A DNA stretch of 64,000 bases from FEN-1191 sp964528845 (GCA_964528845.1 CAZGVE010000018.1:4111-68110); one strand, 5' to 3'. Shown: positions 19,969-28,643, numbered from the stretch's first letter. Program-made: numbers and translations. Notes: generated by a model from the sequence alone, not told the origin.

Positions 19969-20462
19969 GCCGCGCCTTCGTCGCGCTCGGCAGCAGCATC
20001 GAGCCGGCGGCGAGAATGGCGGCGGCGGCACGCGCGCTCAAGGCGCACTTTCCCGACGCGCGCTTCTCCGCGTGCTACCGCAACACCGCGTTCGGTTTCG
20101 ACGGCGCGGACTTCCTCAACGCCGTCGTGGAGTTCAGCACGACATTGCCGGTGCCGGAGCTGCTCGGCGTCCTGCACGCGATCGAGGCGCAGTGCGGGCG
20201 CGCCCGCAACGATCCCAAATGGGCTCCCAGGGCCATGGACCTGGACCTGCTGCTGTACGACGAGCTGGTGGCCAGCGGTCCTGGCTACACGCTGCCGCGC
20301 CCGGACCTGAGCGATCGGATCTACATGCTCGGCCCGCTGGCCGAGCTCGCGCCGCAGCGCGCGCATCCGGTGACCGGCCAGCGCTTCGGGGCGCTGTGGG
20401 CAGCCTTTCCACGGGCGGCGCAGGCAATGACGCCGACACCGCCGGATCTGAACGCCGCGTGA
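19965..20462 (+). CDS. folK: hydroxymethyldihydropterin pyrophosphokinase FolK
   Basis: 165 residues from the ATG overlapping the folB stop. The family pattern is clear: AFVALGSSIEP start, YRNTAFGFDGADFLNAVVEF, and the signature RAMDLDLLLYD with the two magnesium-binding aspartates, then LPRPDLSDRIYMLGPLAELAP. It phosphorylates the FolB product in folate synthesis. Confidence 0.94.
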   Translation: MSRAFVALGSSIEPAARMAAAARALKAHFPDARFSACYRNTAFGFDGADFLNAVVEFSTTLPVPELLGVLHAIEAQCGRARNDPKWAPRAMDLDLLLYDELVASGPGYTLPRPDLSDRIYMLGPLAELAPQRAHPVTGQRFGALWAAFPRAAQAMTPTPPDLNAA

Positions 20463-20473
20463 GCCCACGCGGT

Positions 20474-21226
20474 CTACCAGCCGATGCTGCGCCCGCCATC
20501 GACCGCCAGCACCTGCCCGGTCACGAACGGCGCATCGGCGGCGAAGAACACCACGGTGCGTGCGATGTCCGCGGGATCGCCGGCACGCGCCAGCGGCGTC
20601 CGGGCGAGAATGCCGGCTTTGCGCTGCTCATCGACACCCGCTTCGGGCCACAGCACCGGACCCGGTGCGATGGCGTTCACGCGCACCTCGGGCGCCAGCT
20701 CGCGCGCCAGTGCGCGGGTGAGCATCACCAGTCCGGCCTTGGCTGCGCTGTACACGATATGGTCACGCAGCGGCCGCAGGCCATGGATATCGACGATGTT
20801 CAGCACCGCGCCACGCGATGCACGCAATGCCGGGGCCGCCGCCTGCGACAGGAACAGCGGGGCACGCATGTTGGTGCCGATCAGGTCTTCCCAGGCCGCG
20901 AGGCTGATCTCGCCGACCGGCGTGGGATAGAAGCTCGAGGCGTTGTTGACCAGCAGATCGAGGCCGCCGAAGCGTTCCTGTGTCGCGGCGACGAGCTGCG
21001 GCAGCGCCGCGACGTCGAGCAGGTCCAGGGCCGCGGCCTGCGCGCTGCCCGCGCGCTCCGAGCGCAGCTCCGCGGCCAGGCGCTCGGCCTCAGGCAGCGA
21101 TCGGTGGCAGTGGATCATCACGCTGGCACCCTCGGCATGCAGCGCACGCACGATCGCCGCGCCGACGCGGCGCGCGCCGCCGGTCACCAGCGCGGTCCTG
21201 CCAGCCAGGCGGAGCGGGTCGGTCAT
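20474..21226 (-). CDS. pteridine reductase-like short-chain dehydrogenase (FolM/PTR1 type)
   Basis: 250 residues. The Rossmann motif is TGGARRVG, the TGxxxRxG form typical of pteridine reductases rather than the common TGxxxGxG. NNAS, YSAAK (catalytic Tyr and Lys) and the SDR C-terminus VTGQVLAVDGGRSIGW are present. Such enzymes reduce dihydrofolate or dihydromonapterin with NADPH. Placement converging on folB-folK (11 bases from folK) strongly supports a pterin substrate. Its start codon is only 11 bases from that of the divergent methyltransferase. Confidence 0.8.
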   Translation of the reverse strand: MTDPLRLAGRTALVTGGARRVGAAIVRALHAEGASVMIHCHRSLPEAERLAAELRSERAGSAQAAALDLLDVAALPQLVAATQERFGGLDLLVNNASSFYPTPVGEISLAAWEDLIGTNMRAPLFLSQAAAPALRASRGAVLNIVDIHGLRPLRDHIVYSAAKAGLVMLTRALARELAPEVRVNAIAPGPVLWPEAGVDEQRKAGILARTPLARAGDPADIARTVVFFAADAPFVTGQVLAVDGGRSIGW

Positions 21227-21237
21227 GGGCGCAGCTT

Positions 21238-22413
21238 ATGACTTCTGAGGTCGACGGCTCAACGCTGCCGGCGCTGTCGGCGCAGGAGCTCCTGCATTCG
21301 GCCGCGGTGCTGGCCGCGGTGCGGGATGCGGTGGCGGCTGCCGGCGGCTGGCTTGCCTTCGACGACTACCTGCGCATCGCGCTGTACGCACCAGGGCTCG
21401 GCTACTACAGCGCCGGCGGCGCAAAGTTCGGTGCGGGCGGGGACTTCGTGACCGCGCCGGAGATCTCGAACCTGTTCTCGCACTGTGTGGCGCGCCAGTG
21501 CGCCGAGATCCTGACTGCGACCGGCGGGGGCAGCGTGCTCGAACTGGGTGCCGGCACCGGGCGGATGGCGGCTGCGGCACTGCTGGCGCTGGACCGGCTC
21601 GGCGCGCTGCCAGAGCGGTACTGGATCCTCGAGGTCAGTGCCGAGCTGCGCGCGCGTCAGCGCGCCACGCTCGGCGCGCTGCCCTCGGCGCTCGCGCAGC
21701 GTGTGTGCTGGCTCGAGACCCTGCCCGATACGCCAATCCACGGCGTGGTGCTGGCCAATGAGGTCGCGGATGCATTGCCGTTCCAGCGCTTCGCGATCCA
21801 CTCCGGCCGGTTCTGGGAACGTGGCGTGGCAGTCAGCGACGACGGAGGACTTCTCGAGGCGGATCGCGCTGCGCCCGCATCGCTGGTCCGGGAACTCGAA
21901 CGACTCCGTGCCGGATGGCCGGCGAGCTACGTGTCCGAACTCTGTCCGCTGCAGGGGCCTTGGATCGCGTCGCTGGCCGCCACGCTCGCGCGCGGCGCCG
22001 TGCTGCTGACCGACTACGGGCTGCCGCGGCGCGACTATTACGATCCGCGGCGCGCGCACGGCACGCTGCGCTGCCACTTTCGCCATCGCGCGCATGAAGA
22101 TCCGCTGTGCAATCCGGGTCTGCAGGACATCACGGCCTGGGTCGACTTCACCCGGCTCGCGGAGGCGGCGGCCGACGCGCAGCTCGAAGTCGCCGGCTAT
22201 TGCACGCAGGCCGCGTTCCTGCTCGGCACCGGTATCGAGGCGGAAGTGGCAGCGGCTGCCAGTGACGTGCAGCGTTCGCGTTTGGCCGCCCAAGCGCGAG
22301 CGCTGCTGATGCCGGAGGAGATGGGAGAGCACTTCAAGGCGATCGTCTTCACGCGCGGTCTTGACCTGCCGCTGCAGGGCTTCCGGCATCAGGACCTGCG
22401 TCATGCGTTGTGA
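21238..22413 (+). CDS. SAM-dependent methyltransferase, MidA/NDUFAF7 family
   Basis: 391 residues. The N-terminus GWLAFDDYLRIALYAPGLGYYS followed by GDFVTAPEIS and the SAM-binding LELGAGTGRMAAA motif identify the MidA/NDUFAF7 family (Pfam Methyltransf_28). In mitochondria the relative methylates an arginine of complex I; the bacterial substrate is unknown. Its stop overlaps the end of the convergent cca gene by 13 bases. Confidence 0.85.
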   Translation: MTSEVDGSTLPALSAQELLHSAAVLAAVRDAVAAAGGWLAFDDYLRIALYAPGLGYYSAGGAKFGAGGDFVTAPEISNLFSHCVARQCAEILTATGGGSVLELGAGTGRMAAAALLALDRLGALPERYWILEVSAELRARQRATLGALPSALAQRVCWLETLPDTPIHGVVLANEVADALPFQRFAIHSGRFWERGVAVSDDGGLLEADRAAPASLVRELERLRAGWPASYVSELCPLQGPWIASLAATLARGAVLLTDYGLPRRDYYDPRRAHGTLRCHFRHRAHEDPLCNPGLQDITAWVDFTRLAEAAADAQLEVAGYCTQAAFLLGTGIEAEVAAAASDVQRSRLAAQARALLMPEEMGEHFKAIVFTRGLDLPLQGFRHQDLRHAL

Positions 22414-23501
22414 CTCGCGATCAGCGGACGCAGTCGTTCGGTGCGAGCGGCGCGCAGCGCGTTCGCGATCTGCGGTCCCTTGAGCGAGGCGAGCTGCAGG
22501 GCCGGAAGGACGACGTCGGCCGCGAGCGCGCGCGCCCGCAGCAGCAGCGCCGTGCCCGCCGGGTCGCTCGAGCGCGCCTCGCAGGCGAGCAGCAGCTCGC
22601 TGAAGCGTTCGGGGCGGCGCAGCGCGTCGGCATTCTCCAGCAGCTCGAGCAGCGCGGGCGCATCGAGTCGCCCGACCGAGGCGACGCGCGGCACGAGCCT
22701 GGCGCACAGCAGCGCCAGTTCGCGCGCCGGGGTGGGGATCCGCAGCCGTTCACTCAAGGTCTGCACCGCGGCGGATCCGGCACCGGCCAATAGCGCTGCG
22801 AGGCGCACGCTCACCACTGCACTGCGCAGCACGGCGGTGCGCAGCGCGGCGCGATCGGTTTCCAGCCATGCCAGTTCCGGCAGGACCACGCGCAGCGCGC
22901 CGCAATCGCGCAGCGTGTCGAAGCATGCTTCGGGCAGCGGCTCCGCGAGTGCACGCTCCAGCTCGCGCCAGACCCGCTCCGGTACCAGGGCGGCGGTCTC
23001 GCCGTTCTCGACCATCTGGCGCATCAGCGACAGTGTCTCAGGGGCCAGATGAAAACCCAGCGGTGCGAAGCGGGCGGCAAATCGAGCGACGCGCAGGATG
23101 CGGACCGGATCCTCGACGAACGCCGGGGATACGTGGCGCAGCACTCGCGCCTCGAGGTCGGCTCGCCCGCCCCACGGATCGAACAGCGTGCCGTCTTCCG
23201 AGCGTGCCATCGCATTGATGGTCAGGTCACGCCGCTGCAGGTCCTGCTCGAGCGTGACGTCCGGGGAAGCGTGGGTCTCGAAGCCGCGATATCCCGGCCC
23301 GGTCTTGCGCTCCAGGCGCGCGAGCGCGTACTCCTCATGGGTATCCGGATGCAGGAATACGGGAAAGTCCCGTCCCACCGGGCGGAACCCGAGGCGCTGC
23401 ATCTGCTCCGGCGTGGCCCCGACGACCACCCAGTCCCGCTCCGCAGCCGGTAGCCCGAGCAGCTCATCACGGACCGCACCGCCGACGAGATAGACTTGCA
23501 T
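22401..23501 (-). CDS. cca: CCA tRNA nucleotidyltransferase lacking the HD motif
   Basis: 366 residues. The N-terminal half matches E. coli Cca closely: MQVYLVGGAVRDELLGLP, RDWVVVGATPEQM, catalytic region with RRDLTINAMA, and EDPVRILRVARFAARF. The ATG at 23501 gives the E. coli-like start; an ATG at 23510 is possible. E. coli Cca (412 aa) carries an HD phosphohydrolase domain with CHDLGKG and HHGHG; here the aligned stretch goes directly from VRLAALLAGAG to QTLSERLRIP and the metal-binding His/Asp residues are missing. CCA addition should be intact, phosphatase activity should not. Confidence 0.92.
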   Translation of the reverse strand: MQVYLVGGAVRDELLGLPAAERDWVVVGATPEQMQRLGFRPVGRDFPVFLHPDTHEEYALARLERKTGPGYRGFETHASPDVTLEQDLQRRDLTINAMARSEDGTLFDPWGGRADLEARVLRHVSPAFVEDPVRILRVARFAARFAPLGFHLAPETLSLMRQMVENGETAALVPERVWRELERALAEPLPEACFDTLRDCGALRVVLPELAWLETDRAALRTAVLRSAVVSVRLAALLAGAGSAAVQTLSERLRIPTPARELALLCARLVPRVASVGRLDAPALLELLENADALRRPERFSELLLACEARSSDPAGTALLLRARALAADVVLPALQLASLKGPQIANALRAARTERLRPLIASHNA

Positions 23502-23508
23502 CGCGGCC

Positions 23509-24624
23509 ATGTTAACCGACAGCACCAACTCTGCCGCGCGGACCCGCAGGGCGCTGCATCTGCTGCCAGTCCTGATCCTGTGCGGCGCGCTGGATGCCTG
23601 CGGACTCGGTTATCTCACGCAGGCAGCCAACGGGCAGCTGCAGGTCATGCGCGCGCGCCAACCGATCGACCGCGTGATCGCCGACCCGGCGACCGACGCG
23701 ACCGTGCGCCAGAGACTCACGCTGGTCCGCGAGGCCCGTGACTTCGCGTCCCGGGAGCTCGGCTTGCCGGACAATCGCAGCTACCGCAGTTTCAGTGCGC
23801 TCGATCGGCCCTACGCGGTCTGGAACGTGGTCGCGACACCCGAATTCTCGGTCGCACCGCGGCGCTGGTGTTTTCCGGTGGCCGGCTGCGTCAGCTACCG
23901 GGGGTATTTCATGGAGCAGCAGGCGCGCGGGTTCGCGGCGCAGCTCGCGTCCCGCGGCGATGATGTGTTCGTGGCCGGCGTGACGGCCTATTCGACGCTC
24001 GGGCATTTCTCCGATCCGGTGGTCAGCCCGATGCTGCGCTACGACGATCTGGACCTGGTATCGACGATCTTCCATGAACTGGCGCACCAGCTGCTGTACG
24101 TGCCGGGGGATTCCGATTTCAGCGAGGCGTTTGCGACCACGGTCGCGGACGAAGGCCTGCGCCGCTGGCTGCGCTCGCACGGGCGCGTCGGCGAGCTCGA
24201 TCAGTACCAGAGCGAGGAGCGTGCGATGCAGGTGATCGTGGCGGCCTTCGCCGATGGCCGCAGTGAACTCGCGACGCTGTTCCGGCAGCAGCTGCCGGCG
24301 GAACGCATGCGCGAGCGCAAGCGGGAGCTGCTGGCGGCGACCAGTGAGCGCGTGCGCGAGCTCGAGCAGTCCTTCGGCATGCGCACCGGCTATGACAGCT
24401 GGCTCGACGCCGGGCTCAACAACGCGCACCTGGCCTCGGTGGGGACCTATTACGACTGCGTGCCGTCGCTGCAGCGGCTACTCGATTCCGCGCACGGTGA
24501 GCTGCCACGCTTCTACGCGGCGATGATCCGCCTGCGCCGGGCGCCGCAGCTGCGCCAGGCACTGTGCAGGGCGAATCCGGTCAGCTCGTCGCGGGGCGCG
24601 ACCAAGGTTGCCGCGCGGGGCTGA
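23509..24624 (+). CDS. putative lipoprotein aminopeptidase (Pfam Aminopep-like zinc peptidase)
   Basis: 371 residues. Signal sequence with lipobox LDAC at residues 28-31 predicts a lipoprotein. The zinc peptidase motif HELAH appears in the segment STIFHELAHQLLYVPGDSDF, followed by EAFATTVADEG with the likely third ligand glutamate. This arrangement fits the family annotated as predicted aminopeptidases (PF10023). Substrate unknown. The start codon is 7 bases from the divergent cca start, and the last 44 bases overlap the convergent NDUFA9-like gene. Confidence 0.75.
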   Translation: MLTDSTNSAARTRRALHLLPVLILCGALDACGLGYLTQAANGQLQVMRARQPIDRVIADPATDATVRQRLTLVREARDFASRELGLPDNRSYRSFSALDRPYAVWNVVATPEFSVAPRRWCFPVAGCVSYRGYFMEQQARGFAAQLASRGDDVFVAGVTAYSTLGHFSDPVVSPMLRYDDLDLVSTIFHELAHQLLYVPGDSDFSEAFATTVADEGLRRWLRSHGRVGELDQYQSEERAMQVIVAAFADGRSELATLFRQQLPAERMRERKRELLAATSERVRELEQSFGMRTGYDSWLDAGLNNAHLASVGTYYDCVPSLQRLLDSAHGELPRFYAAMIRLRRAPQLRQALCRANPVSSSRGATKVAARG

Positions 24625-25540
24625 GCCATTCCGGCAGCAGCGCGCTGAAACCTGCCGGCTTGAGGCCGAGCGCGGCGCAGCCATCCTCGTGGCAGATGCT
24701 GTCGGTGAGCAGGGAGCGGTAGTTGTCGCTCGAGAACGGCTTGCCGGGCAGCCAGTCCATCAGCGCTGCCTGCAACCGTCCCAGCGCGTCCGGCAGTGGC
24801 AGGACGTGGCACGGCAGCTGGGCGGCCCGGGCGGTGAGTTCCACGACCTCTCGAAGCGTGAGCACCTCCGGGCCGCACAGCTCGTAGACCTGGTGTTCGG
24901 CCGCGCCCCCATGCAGCGCGCGCATGAACGCCTCGGCGACATCTTCTATATGGATCGGCGCGAAGCGGGTCTGCGCGCGGGCCAGCGGCATCAGCCCGCG
25001 GCTCAAACGCAGCAGACGCGCGAAGCGCCGGGTCAGCGAATCACCGGGCCCGAAGATCACCGACGGGCGGAACACCGTCCAGCCGAGCCGCGATTGCGCA
25101 CGCACCAGCCGCTCCGCCTCGCCCTTGGTTCGCAGGTAGTAACTGCGGCCATTCGCGGCATCGGCATTGAGCGCGCTCATCTGCAGCAGGCGAGCGGCGC
25201 GCGCCGCCTGCATCGCGCGCAGCAGGCCGGCAGTGAATTCGACATGGGCGCGACGAAAGCCGGAGCCGTCGTGGCCCCGCTCGTTCAGGATCCCGACCAG
25301 ATTGACGACCACGTCGCAACCTTCGAGGCAGCGGCGCAGGAAATCGGAATCGTAAACGTTGCCGCGCAGCAGCTCGACGCTCGAGAGGGTCAGCAGGTCA
25401 TCGGCCCGTCCTGGGTCGCGGGTCGGAATGCGCACGCTGTGCCCCGCACGCGCCAGGCGCGTGACCAGTGCGTGCCCGACGAAACCCGTGCCGCCGCACA
25501 CAGCGACGACGAGGGGCCGTCCATTCAGCAGCGGCAGCAT
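24581..25540 (-). CDS. NAD(P)-binding atypical SDR, complex I NDUFA9-like
   Basis: 319 residues. The dinucleotide-binding GGTGFVGHAL motif lies at residues ~16-25, followed by the NVYDSDFL region and VNLVGILNE, a combination typical of bacterial proteins annotated as complex I NDUFA9 subunit family. The C-terminal domain is predicted to bind a substrate of unknown nature. Possible roles include quinone or lipid metabolism, but nothing here fixes it. It follows hsp20 on the same strand, separated by a strong hairpin. Confidence 0.75.
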   Translation of the reverse strand: MLPLLNGRPLVVAVCGGTGFVGHALVTRLARAGHSVRIPTRDPGRADDLLTLSSVELLRGNVYDSDFLRRCLEGCDVVVNLVGILNERGHDGSGFRRAHVEFTAGLLRAMQAARAARLLQMSALNADAANGRSYYLRTKGEAERLVRAQSRLGWTVFRPSVIFGPGDSLTRRFARLLRLSRGLMPLARAQTRFAPIHIEDVAEAFMRALHGGAAEHQVYELCGPEVLTLREVVELTARAAQLPCHVLPLPDALGRLQAALMDWLPGKPFSSDNYRSLLTDSICHEDGCAALGLKPAGFSALLPEWLSPARQPWSRPATS

Positions 25541-25555
25541 CGGCGGTGGCGCGGC

Positions 25556-25593
25556 GACCGGCCTTAGGTTCCGTGCGGAACCTAGGGCCGGTC
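25556..25593. terminator. 17-bp stem-loop between hsp20 and the NDUFA9-like gene
   Basis: Arms 25556-25572 and 25577-25593 pair over 17 positions (one T-G pair) with a GTGC loop. There is no T-run on either side. It may separate hsp20 from the downstream gene or stabilise the 3' end of the heat-shock mRNA; as a terminator it would be of the non-canonical type. Confidence 0.45.
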
Positions 25594-25612
25594 ATTGCCG
25601 CGACTGCCAGGC

Positions 25613-26056
25613 TCAGTGCGTCTCGACGCTGACCCGCCGCGGTTCCGGCGCGGCCACCTTCGGGATCGACACTTCCAGCACGCCATTGTTGTGACGGGCC
25701 TTGATCTGGTCGGTCTGCACATTGTCCGGCAGCGTGAAACGCCGCAGGAAAGTGCCCGAGACGCGCTCGAGGCGCTCGAAGCCCTTCTGATTCTCGCGGC
25801 GCTCGAACTGCCGGCGGCCGCGCAACGTCAGTACATTGTTCTCGGCCGTGATCTCGATGTCCTTCGGCTCGACGCCGGGCAGATCCGCGAGCACGACGAA
25901 CTTGTCGGCATTTTCATGAATATCGACCGACGGCGCCCAGTTCGCCTCAGCCTCGCCCGCCGCAGCCGGTACGGCAAAGCTGTCGCCGAAGATCTGGTCG
26001 ATCTGCCGGTGCAGCCGATCCATCACGTTCCAGGGTTCATATCGCACGAGTGTCAT
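25613..26056 (-). CDS. small heat shock protein, Hsp20/alpha-crystallin family
   Basis: 147 residues. An N-terminal arm (MTLVRYEPWNVMDRLHRQID) is followed by the alpha-crystallin domain with ADLPGVEPKDIEI and the conserved GVLEVSIPK near the C-terminus. These chaperones hold unfolding proteins during heat stress. Ribosome binding site GAGGAG lies 8 bases before the ATG, and a sigma-32-like promoter lies upstream. Confidence 0.95.
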   Translation of the reverse strand: MTLVRYEPWNVMDRLHRQIDQIFGDSFAVPAAAGEAEANWAPSVDIHENADKFVVLADLPGVEPKDIEITAENNVLTLRGRRQFERRENQKGFERLERVSGTFLRRFTLPDNVQTDQIKARHNNGVLEVSIPKVAAPEPRRVSVETH

Positions 26057-26122
26057 TGCAGCATCTCCTCAGATCGGTTGGTGGTGGAACGGGCGTAGTA
26101 GCGCCGCCCCGTTGCACCTGAT

Positions 26123-26149
26123 TCTTTGGGTGTCCCGCCAGGATTCAAG
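26123..26149 (-). promoter_or_regulatory. sigma-32-like promoter of hsp20
   Basis: On the minus strand CTTGAA (complement of 26144-26149) and CCCAAAGA (complement of 26123-26130) are 13 bases apart, resembling CTTGAAA-N11-16-CCCCATNT. The leader would be about 60 bases. The -10 match is imperfect. Confidence 0.4.
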
Positions 26150-26317
26150 GGATACCGGTGTCAAGATTTTTCGATCCCGGCTGTGCATAGGCTGTGCGCG
26201 GCCTGTGGGTTCCCGGTGGGTCGCGGGTGGATACAAGATGTTGGGGTGCGTCACAACGCGGACCATTCGCTCAGAACGCCCTCAGGCGGAAATTTTTGCT
26301 TCGACCAGCACGGGCGG

Positions 26318-26375
26318 ATATTTCATAACTTCATGAAATAATAGAATTAAATTCCCAGAAAATCATATTTCATAA
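26318..26375. repeat. inverted and direct repeats upstream of nrdJa
   Basis: TATTTCAT (26319-26326) and ATGAAATA (26333-26340) form an 8-bp inverted repeat with a 6-base spacer. The 11-mer ATATTTCATAA occurs at 26318-26328 and again at 26365-26375, 47 bases apart. Together they look like binding sites for a dimeric regulator; which one is unknown. Confidence 0.5.
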
Positions 26376-26420
26376 TCTTGACCGTGGCCATTCGGCTTGA
26401 TTAGTCTCCGCATCTTCGGA

Positions 26421-26436
26421 CAACTAGATATTGTGT
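26421..26436 (+). promoter_or_regulatory. possible NrdR box before nrdJa
   Basis: The 16-mer caactagatattgtgt matches 13 of 16 positions of the NrdR consensus ACACWATATATWGTGT. NrdR represses ribonucleotide reductase genes in most bacteria, but it usually uses two boxes, and I see only one good one. Confidence 0.35.
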
Positions 26437-26493
26437 TTGCCGGACGCAGGCCCGGCGTGCGAAGTTGATCGGGACAGGGGAGTTGCCATTACC

Positions 26494-28641
26494 ATGAATT
26501 CCGTCGTGAAGCTTGCCGCCAGAGACGTGGATTCGATTCCGTTCCAGGAAGCTTCGCTCGATATCTGGGACAAGAAGTATCGACTCACCTCCAAGAGCGG
26601 CGAGCCGATCGATCGCTCGATGGACGATACGTACCAGCGCGTGGCGCGTGCGCTGGCCGATGTCGAGCACGAGAGCGCGCGCCAGTCCTGGTACGAGCGC
26701 TTCCTGTGGGCGCTGCGCCGCGGCGCGATTCCTGCCGGGCGCGTGACCTCGAATGCGGGCGCGTGGGAACACAAGCCGGCGACTTCAACGATCAACTGCA
26801 CCGTCTCGGGCACCATCCGCGATTCGATGGACGACATCCTCGGCAAGGTGCACGAGGCCGGGCTCACGCTGAAGGCCGGGTGCGGCATCGGCTATGAGTT
26901 CTCGACGCTGCGGCCCCGCGGCGCCTACGTGTCGGGCGCCGGTGCCTATACCTCCGGTCCGCTCTCGTTCATGGATATCTACGACAAGATGTGCTTCACC
27001 GTGTCCTCGGCCGGTGGCCGGCGCGGCGCGCAGATGGGCACCTTTGATGTCGGGCATCCGGATGCGATGGACTTCGTGCGCGCCAAGCGCGAGAACGGCC
27101 GGCTGCGCCAGTTCAACCTGTCGCTGCTGGTCACCGATGAGTTCATGCAGGCGGTGCGCGAGGACCGCGAGTGGAAGCTCGCCTTCCCGGTCAATCGCAG
27201 CGAGTACGCCGGCGAGCTGCCCGAGTTGAACGATCCGCAGCAGTTCGTGTGGCGCGAGTGGCCGGTGCACGATGGCTACATCGTCAGCGAGGAAGGGCTG
27301 GTCGCCTGCCGCGTCTACAAGACCGTGCCGGCGCGGCGCATGTGGGACGTGATCATGTCCTCGACCTATGATTTCGCCGAACCGGGCTTCATCCTGATCG
27401 ACCGGGTCAACGAGATGAACAACAATTGGTGGTGCGAGAACATCCGCGCCACCAATCCGTGCGGCGAGCAGCCGCTGCCGCCGTACGGCTCGTGCCTGCT
27501 CGGCTCGGTCAATCTCACGCGTTTCGTGCGCGAGCCGTTCACCGACCACGCCCATTTCGACTGGGACGAGTATCGCGAGGTGGTGCGCGTGTTCACCCGC
27601 ATGCTCGACAACGTGGTCGAGGTCAACGGCCTGCCGCTGGCCCCGCAGCGCGACGAGATCATCCGCAAGCGACGCCACGGCATGGGCTTCCTCGGTCTCG
27701 GTTCGACCACGACGTTGCTCGGCCTGAAGTACGGCTCGGAGGAATCGGTACGATTCACCGAGGAGGTTTCGCGCGAGATGGCGGTCGCCGGCTGGGAGGC
27801 CGCGCTCGAGCTGGCACGCGAGAAAGGTCCGGCGCCGATCATGAACGAGGAGTTCGTGGTGACCCGGGAGATGCTGCGCAAGCGGCCGGAGATGGTGCGG
27901 GATGGCTGGAAGCCCGGGGCGAAGATCCCCGGACGCCTGCTGCACGCGCGCTACAGCCGGTATATGCAGCGCATCGCGGACGTCGCCCCACAGCTGGTCG
28001 AGCAGCTCGCCCAGGTCGGCGCGCGCTTCACGCACCACACGTCGATCGCACCGACCGGCACGATCTCGCTGTCGCTGGCGAACAACGCCAGCAACGGGAT
28101 CGAGCCGACGTTCGCGCATCATTACTTCCGCAACGTGATCCGCTCCGGCCGCAAGACCAAGGAGAAGATCGACGTGTTCTCCTTCGAGCTGCTGGCCTAC
28201 CGCGAGCTCGTGAATCCGCGGGCGCTGCCGGGAGCGACGTCCGAGGCCGAGGCGCTGCCGCAGTACTTCACGGCGGCCGACGAGGTCACGCCGCGCCAGC
28301 ACGTGGACATCCAGGCCGCGGCGCAGAAATGGGTGGACTCCTCGATCTCCAAGACCGCCAATGTGCCGACCAATTTCCCCTATGAGGATTTCAAGGGGAT
28401 CTACCAGTACGCGCACGAGTGCGGACTGAAGGGCTGCACGACCTTCCGCTTCAACCCGGAGGCGTTCCAGGGCGTGCTGGTCAAGGAGGAGGACCTGCGC
28501 AACACGACCTACGTGTTCACGCTCGAGGACGGCAGCGAGATCCAGGCGCGCGGCGATGAGGAGATCGAGTACGACGGCGAGAAGCACAGCGCGGCGAACC
28601 TGTTCGACGCCCTCAAAGAAGGCTACTACGGGAAGTTCTGA
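26494..28641 (+). CDS. nrdJa: adenosylcobalamin-dependent ribonucleotide reductase, large part (NrdJa)
   Basis: 715 residues from the ATG at 26494 (GGGGAG upstream). Class II reductase: redox cysteine C102 in INCTVSGTI, thiyl-radical site NPCGE at C323 with E325, and second redox cysteine C334 exactly 11 residues later, the spacing known from class II enzymes. PTGTISL and a NASNGIEP segment are also typical. It makes deoxyribonucleotides with coenzyme B12 and no oxygen. The C-terminal zinc/redox tail is encoded by the separate next gene, as in P. aeruginosa nrdJa-nrdJb. Confidence 0.93.
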   Translation: MNSVVKLAARDVDSIPFQEASLDIWDKKYRLTSKSGEPIDRSMDDTYQRVARALADVEHESARQSWYERFLWALRRGAIPAGRVTSNAGAWEHKPATSTINCTVSGTIRDSMDDILGKVHEAGLTLKAGCGIGYEFSTLRPRGAYVSGAGAYTSGPLSFMDIYDKMCFTVSSAGGRRGAQMGTFDVGHPDAMDFVRAKRENGRLRQFNLSLLVTDEFMQAVREDREWKLAFPVNRSEYAGELPELNDPQQFVWREWPVHDGYIVSEEGLVACRVYKTVPARRMWDVIMSSTYDFAEPGFILIDRVNEMNNNWWCENIRATNPCGEQPLPPYGSCLLGSVNLTRFVREPFTDHAHFDWDEYREVVRVFTRMLDNVVEVNGLPLAPQRDEIIRKRRHGMGFLGLGSTTTLLGLKYGSEESVRFTEEVSREMAVAGWEAALELAREKGPAPIMNEEFVVTREMLRKRPEMVRDGWKPGAKIPGRLLHARYSRYMQRIADVAPQLVEQLAQVGARFTHHTSIAPTGTISLSLANNASNGIEPTFAHHYFRNVIRSGRKTKEKIDVFSFELLAYRELVNPRALPGATSEAEALPQYFTAADEVTPRQHVDIQAAAQKWVDSSISKTANVPTNFPYEDFKGIYQYAHECGLKGCTTFRFNPEAFQGVLVKEEDLRNTTYVFTLEDGSEIQARGDEEIEYDGEKHSAANLFDALKEGYYGKF

Positions 28642-28643
28642 GC

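Larger units (their letters stand above)
26057..26493. other. 437-bp divergent regulatory region, hsp20 / nrdJ
   Basis: The only gap longer than 300 bases. The hsp20 side (26057-26260) is GC-rich and holds a sigma-32-like promoter. The nrdJ side contains an AT-rich island (26318-26380), unlike the rest of the window, with an inverted repeat, an 11-bp direct repeat and, further down, a NrdR-like box. No protein-coding signal and no cobalamin riboswitch box were found. Confidence 0.6.

Noticed and set aside
26260..26493. cobalamin riboswitch before the B12-dependent reductase
   Set aside because: I looked for a B12 box and the paired leader architecture and found none; the region is short and AT-rich.
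26785..28587. 600-residue minus-strand ORF opposite nrdJa
   Set aside because: Shadow of the reductase gene; composition is His/Arg/Asp-rich without motifs.
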